Of a stretch of DNA of 28,607 nt, positions 24,955-28,607 are shown one piece after another. Positions within the stretch are counted from its first letter, which is position 1; each line of letters starts with the position of its first letter. This stretch comes from JBAXTE01 sp038240835. GTDB lineage: Bacteria; Bacteroidota; Bacteroidia; Bacteroidales; WCHB1-69. The notes beneath the pieces are model-generated. The model worked only from the letters and a program-made list of their open reading frames with translations. It had not been told where the DNA came from and did no database searches. Where the stretch lies: contig JBBRGJ010000029.1 of the NCBI GenBank assembly GCA_038240835.1, positions 1 to 28,607 of the forward strand, read 5' to 3'. Position numbers and translations under genes: made by a program.

Positions 24955-25881
24955 ATGAACCATTTAGCTGTAAGAATAAAAAAAACAACGTTAATATTAA
25001 TTCTCTTTTCTATGATTTCCATATCTCATGGACAGGGTCAAATACCAGAAGGAGGTTTCGAAAACTGGTCGCAGTCTGCACAATCCACATTTCAAGAGCC
25101 AACTGGTGGCTGGTGGACCTCTTTAAATTCGCTAAAAGATCTTGGAGGACCTATCACCGTTGAAAAGACAAGCGATGCCCACAGTGGGAACTTTGCAGCT
25201 CGGTTGGAAAGCAAACAGTGGGGAACTTTTATTTTGCCAGGTTTGCTGGTTTCGGGGAAATTTGTCAATACTGCTCCGTTTATTATTCAGGGTCAGCCTT
25301 TTACGGGTAAACCTGCTCGATTTAAAGGGTTTTACAAGTACACCTCGGTCAACAGTGATTCGGCTGCCTTTTTTGCCATGATCACCTCGTTTAACACGGT
25401 TACAGGAAAACGAGATACAATTGCAGATGCAAAACTGGCAATTTACAATACTGTGGACGTTTACACCGCCTTTGATATCGCTTTTCAATATTACAACAAT
25501 GTTGCAATTCCCGATTCTATTGATGTGGTATTTAGCTCAAGTGCCGGGGGACAGGACTTTTTATGCGAAATTGGCAGTACGCTTTTTATCGATGATATAT
25601 CGCTCGAATATTCGAATGGAATTGTCGAAAGCCTTTTTTCTGAAATAAATGCAAGGGTTTACCCAAATCCTGCGAGCGATTTGATTTATATAGAATTGGA
25701 TGAAAATGTGAATGGTAACTGTAAGGTTTTTGCAATGGACGGCAAAATGGTTCAAGAATTTCCAATAAATGACAAACGCTTTTCGATGGATGTTCGCAAA
25801 TTCGCAAAAGGGAAATATATAATCAATATTTTTCAAGATAATATAGTTGTTTCAAGTAAAAAAATAGAGGTAGTCCATTGA
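24955..25881 (+). CDS. Secreted PCMD-like protein with T9SS sorting domain
   Basis: 308 residues. Signal peptide at residues 1-27 (ILILFSMISISHGQ). The middle (about 30-220) starts IPEGGFENWS and has SGNFAARLESK, FKGFYKYTS and TLFIDDISLEY. This fits the jelly-roll PCMD (putative carbohydrate metabolism domain) type seen in Bacteroidota surface proteins; the family call is from pattern memory. From about 228 the type A sorting domain follows: NARVYPNPASDLIYIEL, ending KGKYIINIF...KIEVV. The protein is expected on the cell surface or outside it. Its stop overlaps the next gene by 4 bases. Confidence 0.85.
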   Translation: MNHLAVRIKKTTLILILFSMISISHGQGQIPEGGFENWSQSAQSTFQEPTGGWWTSLNSLKDLGGPITVEKTSDAHSGNFAARLESKQWGTFILPGLLVSGKFVNTAPFIIQGQPFTGKPARFKGFYKYTSVNSDSAAFFAMITSFNTVTGKRDTIADAKLAIYNTVDVYTAFDIAFQYYNNVAIPDSIDVVFSSSAGGQDFLCEIGSTLFIDDISLEYSNGIVESLFSEINARVYPNPASDLIYIELDENVNGNCKVFAMDGKMVQEFPINDKRFSMDVRKFAKGKYIINIFQDNIVVSSKKIEVVH

Positions 25882-26594
25882 GAAAAAATATTTTAATCTT
25901 AGTCTATTTGCTTTTTAGCCTGCTAGTAATCTGCTATTCGCAACCTGCTATCATCGGTGGTTTGAATTTAGGTGGACCAATTCCTGAAAAAATTAGCGAA
26001 AATTCTACCGGAAAACCAGTTATTGGAATGCACCTCGGTTTTTCATACTTGTATAAAATTTCTGACAAGTTTTCGCTAATGCCCGAAATTTATTATGCAT
26101 TTAAAGGTGTTGATTACGGCCAATCATTTACAAAAGACACCCTTGTACCAATCACTATTTTTGGCGTTCCCGGAGAAGTACCTTCTTTTTATACCGCGGA
26201 TGTAAATGGTTCAATGAGGTTTCACTCAATAGATATTCCATTGTTGTTTTCGTATAATATTGGAAAAGTAAGATTTAGTTTGGGACCTTATTTCTCATTT
26301 CTGGTCGGTGGAAAAGATGAAGGAAATGTTCGAGTAGTGGTGGGTGAAGGAGGTTTTTATGACGATTACATCGAAAATTATGACAATACAAAAAACATAA
26401 GAATTTTTGAGACTGGCGTCATGGGCGGAATTAACGTGCTTATTTACAAAGGTTTATTTGCAGAAATGAGATTTTCCAGAAGTCTTACAACGCTTTATAA
26501 GTCGGATGCTCCCAACAGAGGCGAAGGAAGTAATAAAATGTATAATACATTCGTTCAATTCTCTCTGGGTTACTCGTTTCTGAAAAAAAAATAA
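25878..26594 (+). CDS. Outer-membrane beta-barrel protein with TTG start
   Basis: 238 residues. The start codon is TTG in a TTGA overlap with the previous stop. It is chosen because the signal peptide (RKNILILVYLLFSLLVICYS-Q) begins immediately, and the next ATG falls inside the mature part. The mature protein has the alternating strands of the porin-like beta-barrel family (IGMHLGFSYLYKISDKFSLMPEIYYAF, FSLGPYFSFLVGG, GLFAEMRFSRSLTTLY, VQFSLGYSFLKK), with an aromatic-rich last strand. It sits in the outer membrane; the ligand is unknown. The DNA repair gene follows after 4 bases. Confidence 0.85.
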   Translation: MRKNILILVYLLFSLLVICYSQPAIIGGLNLGGPIPEKISENSTGKPVIGMHLGFSYLYKISDKFSLMPEIYYAFKGVDYGQSFTKDTLVPITIFGVPGEVPSFYTADVNGSMRFHSIDIPLLFSYNIGKVRFSLGPYFSFLVGGKDEGNVRVVVGEGGFYDDYIENYDNTKNIRIFETGVMGGINVLIYKGLFAEMRFSRSLTTLYKSDAPNRGEGSNKMYNTFVQFSLGYSFLKKK

Positions 26595-26598
26595 GTTT

Positions 26599-27699
26599 AT
26601 GAGCACACTTTTTAAAAATCTTTTCGACAGACCTTTTTACAATCTGTTTTTGGACATTGTCCATCCTGAAGTGATTCAATTTGACAGAGAACTTTTTCTG
26701 AAAATGATTTTTACACAAGAGTTTGAACAGCTCGAACTGAAAGAGCGAATGACTTATACCGCTAAGGTTTTACATAAATTTATGCCTGCTGATTTTGATG
26801 CAGCTTCGGAGGTATTGATTTCGATGAATAAATTAATTCAAGCTTCGGGCAGTAAATCGTTGTTGGGTTTTATGTTCTTGCCTGAGTATATCTCAATGTA
26901 TGGATTGGATAATCTAAAAAGCTCTGTAAAAGCGATGGAAGCGGTTACTCAATTTACTAGTTGCGAGTTTGCTGTGCGCCCTTTTATTCTTAAATATGAG
27001 TCAGAAATGCTGGTTCAATTGAAAAAATGGTCAAAACATAAGAATAACAGAGTCAGACGATTAGCTTCAGAAGGTTCCCGTCCACGATTGCCTTGGAGTG
27101 TTGCGTTGCCAAGTTTTAAGAAAAACCCACATCTGATTTTACCCATTTTGGAAAATCTAAAACAGGATAGTTGCGAAATTGTAAGACGAAGTGTAGCCAA
27201 TAGTTTGAATGATATTTCAAAAGATAATCCAAATGTGGTGATAGAAATTGCCGAAAAGTGGAGAGGAATTAGCAAAGAGACGGATTCAATCATCAAGCAT
27301 GGGTTGAGAACACTATTAAAAAGCAGCCATCCAGTGGTTTTAAACTACTACAACCTTACCAGTGAACAGCTAATGATAAACAGTTTTGAAATAAATACGC
27401 CAATAGTAAAAATTGGCGATTATCTTGAATTTCAGTTATCTGTAACCAATCAATCGTCAAAAAATCAACTATTTAGAATCGAGTATTGTCTATTTTTCAG
27501 AAAGAAAAATGGAGAAAATTCGATGAAAGTATATAAGATAAGTGAAAGAGATTGCAAAGCAAATTCCACCATTACAATGACTAAAAAGCATAGTTTTAGA
27601 ATCATTACCACCAAAGTATTTTACCCAGGAGAACATCAACTAAAGGTGAAAATCAATGGAAAAGAGAGTGATCTCAAGCGTTTTTTGTTGATAGAATAG
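26599..27699 (+). CDS. AlkC-like DNA alkylation repair protein with C-terminal Ig-like domain
   Basis: 366 residues. Residues 1-255 are HEAT-like helices with KHKNNRVRRLASEGSRPRLPW (147-167) and SCEIVRRSVANSLNDIS, both typical of AlkC/AlkD-type repair proteins, which excise 3-methyl bases without flipping them. From about 262 the sequence becomes beta-rich (VKIGDYLEFQLSVTNQSSKNQLFRIEYCLFF...GEHQLKVKINGK), fitting the Ig-like domain that some AlkC proteins carry to contact the DNA. The protein is cytoplasmic, so co-transcription with two envelope protein genes (4-base gap) looks incidental. No catalytic residue can be assigned with confidence. Confidence 0.87.
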   Translation: MSTLFKNLFDRPFYNLFLDIVHPEVIQFDRELFLKMIFTQEFEQLELKERMTYTAKVLHKFMPADFDAASEVLISMNKLIQASGSKSLLGFMFLPEYISMYGLDNLKSSVKAMEAVTQFTSCEFAVRPFILKYESEMLVQLKKWSKHKNNRVRRLASEGSRPRLPWSVALPSFKKNPHLILPILENLKQDSCEIVRRSVANSLNDISKDNPNVVIEIAEKWRGISKETDSIIKHGLRTLLKSSHPVVLNYYNLTSEQLMINSFEINTPIVKIGDYLEFQLSVTNQSSKNQLFRIEYCLFFRKKNGENSMKVYKISERDCKANSTITMTKKHSFRIITTKVFYPGEHQLKVKINGKESDLKRFLLIE

Positions 27700-27707
27700 G
27701 TTAGGAG

Positions 27708-27740
27708 AGGGGTTTGCCTGTTTTTTAAAGACAAATCCCT
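27708..27740. terminator. Weak hairpin between convergent genes
   Basis: AGGGGTTTG (27708-27716) pairs with CAAATCCCT (27732-27740) with one G-T wobble. It lies between the alkC stop and the nitroreductase stop; a clear T run is missing on the plus strand. Confidence 0.4.
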
Positions 27741-28379
27741 TTATTCAGCAGGAAAACCTACTGTTTGAGCCAAAACCACCAATTGGTCGGCTTTTAATCC
27801 CATAATTTTAGAGAGTTTTTCGATGTCTAAATAGTGCCGAGCCACTGTATTTAATCCTTCAGAAGCGCAAAACAGATAAAGATTTTGAGAGATATAACCG
27901 GCGTGAAGTCCAGCGTACAGCAATATTTGGTCTTTAGCAACGCCGTCCATTTTGGAAGTATTGGAAACAATTATTATGTTAAGTGGAGCTTCTTCTACAA
28001 AGTTCTGTTTTCCAGTTTCTCTCATATAATCACCTGATTTAACGAGTTTTAACTGATAAGAGGAGTCGTCCCATAAATAGATGCCCGAATGCAATACAAC
28101 ATATAAATCAATGTCTTGCCAATTGCGTGCTGTAGGAGCTGTTCGTTTTTTGTCCTCTGGACGATTAATACCATTCGCAGCCCACAAAAGATCGGACAAC
28201 GTTTGCAACGATAATTCCTTATTTGAATATTCACGTTTGGTTGCACGATTTTTCAAACAGTTCATGATAGAATCACCACCGTGCATTTTTGGTGCTGGTA
28301 ATTGTATAATCGAATCTTGTGCAAATATATAACTTGTCATCATCAATGAAATTAGTAATGTATATAAATTTCGTTTCAT
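27741..28379 (-). CDS. Exported SagB/ThcOx-type nitroreductase
   Basis: 212 residues. Residues 1-20 are a signal peptide (LLISLMMTSYIFA-Q), so the enzyme acts in the periplasm or outside. The remainder is a nitroreductase fold: NRATKREYSNKELSLQTLSDLLWAANGINR, then KRTAPTARNWQDIDLYVVL, with AGLHAGYISQNLYLFCASEGLNTVARHYLD and LVVLAQTVGFP. These are FMN-binding and dimer segments of the SagB/ThcOx branch. Most relatives act in the cytoplasm, so the signal peptide is notable. A -7 box lies 14 bases upstream. Confidence 0.9.
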   Translation of the reverse strand: MKRNLYTLLISLMMTSYIFAQDSIIQLPAPKMHGGDSIMNCLKNRATKREYSNKELSLQTLSDLLWAANGINRPEDKKRTAPTARNWQDIDLYVVLHSGIYLWDDSSYQLKLVKSGDYMRETGKQNFVEEAPLNIIIVSNTSKMDGVAKDQILLYAGLHAGYISQNLYLFCASEGLNTVARHYLDIEKLSKIMGLKADQLVVLAQTVGFPAE

Positions 28380-28393
28380 AAATCTTTTTCTTG

Positions 28394-28401
28394 CAAAGAT
28401 A
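28394..28401 (-). promoter_or_regulatory. -7 box for the nitroreductase gene
   Basis: TATCTTTG on the minus strand matches TAnnTTTG and ends 14 bases before the start codon. No good -33 TTG is seen. The final 206 bases of the window beyond it are AT-rich and show no gene. Confidence 0.55.
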
Positions 28402-28607
28402 AAATTTATGTTGATATGATTTGATCATATCTCATTATTTTAAATTATTTTAATTCAATATTGTTTCACAAATTTATTTATATGACTTTATATCCATAAA
28501 TTAGGGTGAATTCAAAAAAACTCATACAAAAAATTAAAACTAGACAAATCCCCGTAGATTAAACGATTTAATTTGAACTACTGATAATATATATTATGTT
28601 AAGTAAT

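Overview
This window is AT-rich chromosomal DNA from a member of the Bacteroidota, most likely order Flavobacteriales. The evidence is two proteins ending in type IX secretion (T9SS) sorting domains, a DUF6150-type YKSDA-repeat protein, a ParC/GyrA and DnaE of Bacteroidota type, almost no Shine-Dalgarno sequences, and repeated matches to the Bacteroidota promoter pattern TTG-N17-23-TAnnTTTG just upstream of genes. Genus cannot be told from the sequence alone. Most of the window is ordinary core genome; no prophage, integron, CRISPR array, rRNA or tRNA was seen.

Layout. 146-3480 (+): lipA-lipB-yitT-like-yhcC-like, a tight operon for lipoate synthesis plus a membrane protein and a radical SAM protein. 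3737-5720 (+): a PadR repressor and a large PspC-domain membrane protein, behind a promoter that carries a perfect 9-bp inverted repeat. 5742-7580 (-): an exported thioredoxin-fold protein with a T9SS tail and a probable outer-membrane lipoprotein. 7581-7984: intergenic DNA with a nested inverted-repeat element. 7985-11298 (-): a ParC/GyrA-type topoisomerase subunit followed by a MarR-type regulator. 11299-11654: divergent promoter region with another repeat. 11655-15499 (+): dnaE, broken by an apparent single-base deletion near 13755, then trxA and a strong terminator. 15934-18467 (+): a Wzz-like chain-length protein and an O-antigen ligase/polymerase. 18468-18859: three consecutive stem-loops. 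18860-20667 (-): a DegT-type aminotransferase and a PglC-type sugar-phosphate transferase. 20803-23513 (-): phoH, a HigB/HigA-like toxin-antitoxin pair, and purC. 23782-24561 (-): two small exported proteins, one with six YKSDA repeats. 24955-27699 (+): a T9SS cargo protein, an outer-membrane beta-barrel protein and an AlkC-like DNA alkylation repair protein. 27741-28379 (-): an exported SagB-type nitroreductase.

How the parts work together. The genes fall into small independent operons: cofactor synthesis (lipA/lipB), DNA topology and replication (parC/dnaE/trxA), surface polysaccharide (the wzz/wzy pair and the convergent aminotransferase/transferase pair), purine synthesis with a toxin-antitoxin insertion, and envelope proteins. 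The points most worth checking are the dnaE frameshift, the PadR operator on an apparently leaderless transcript, the palindromic operator of the toxin-antitoxin pair, the YKSDA-repeat protein, and four unrelated inverted-repeat elements in intergenic gaps. I did not find a clearly new multi-gene system.
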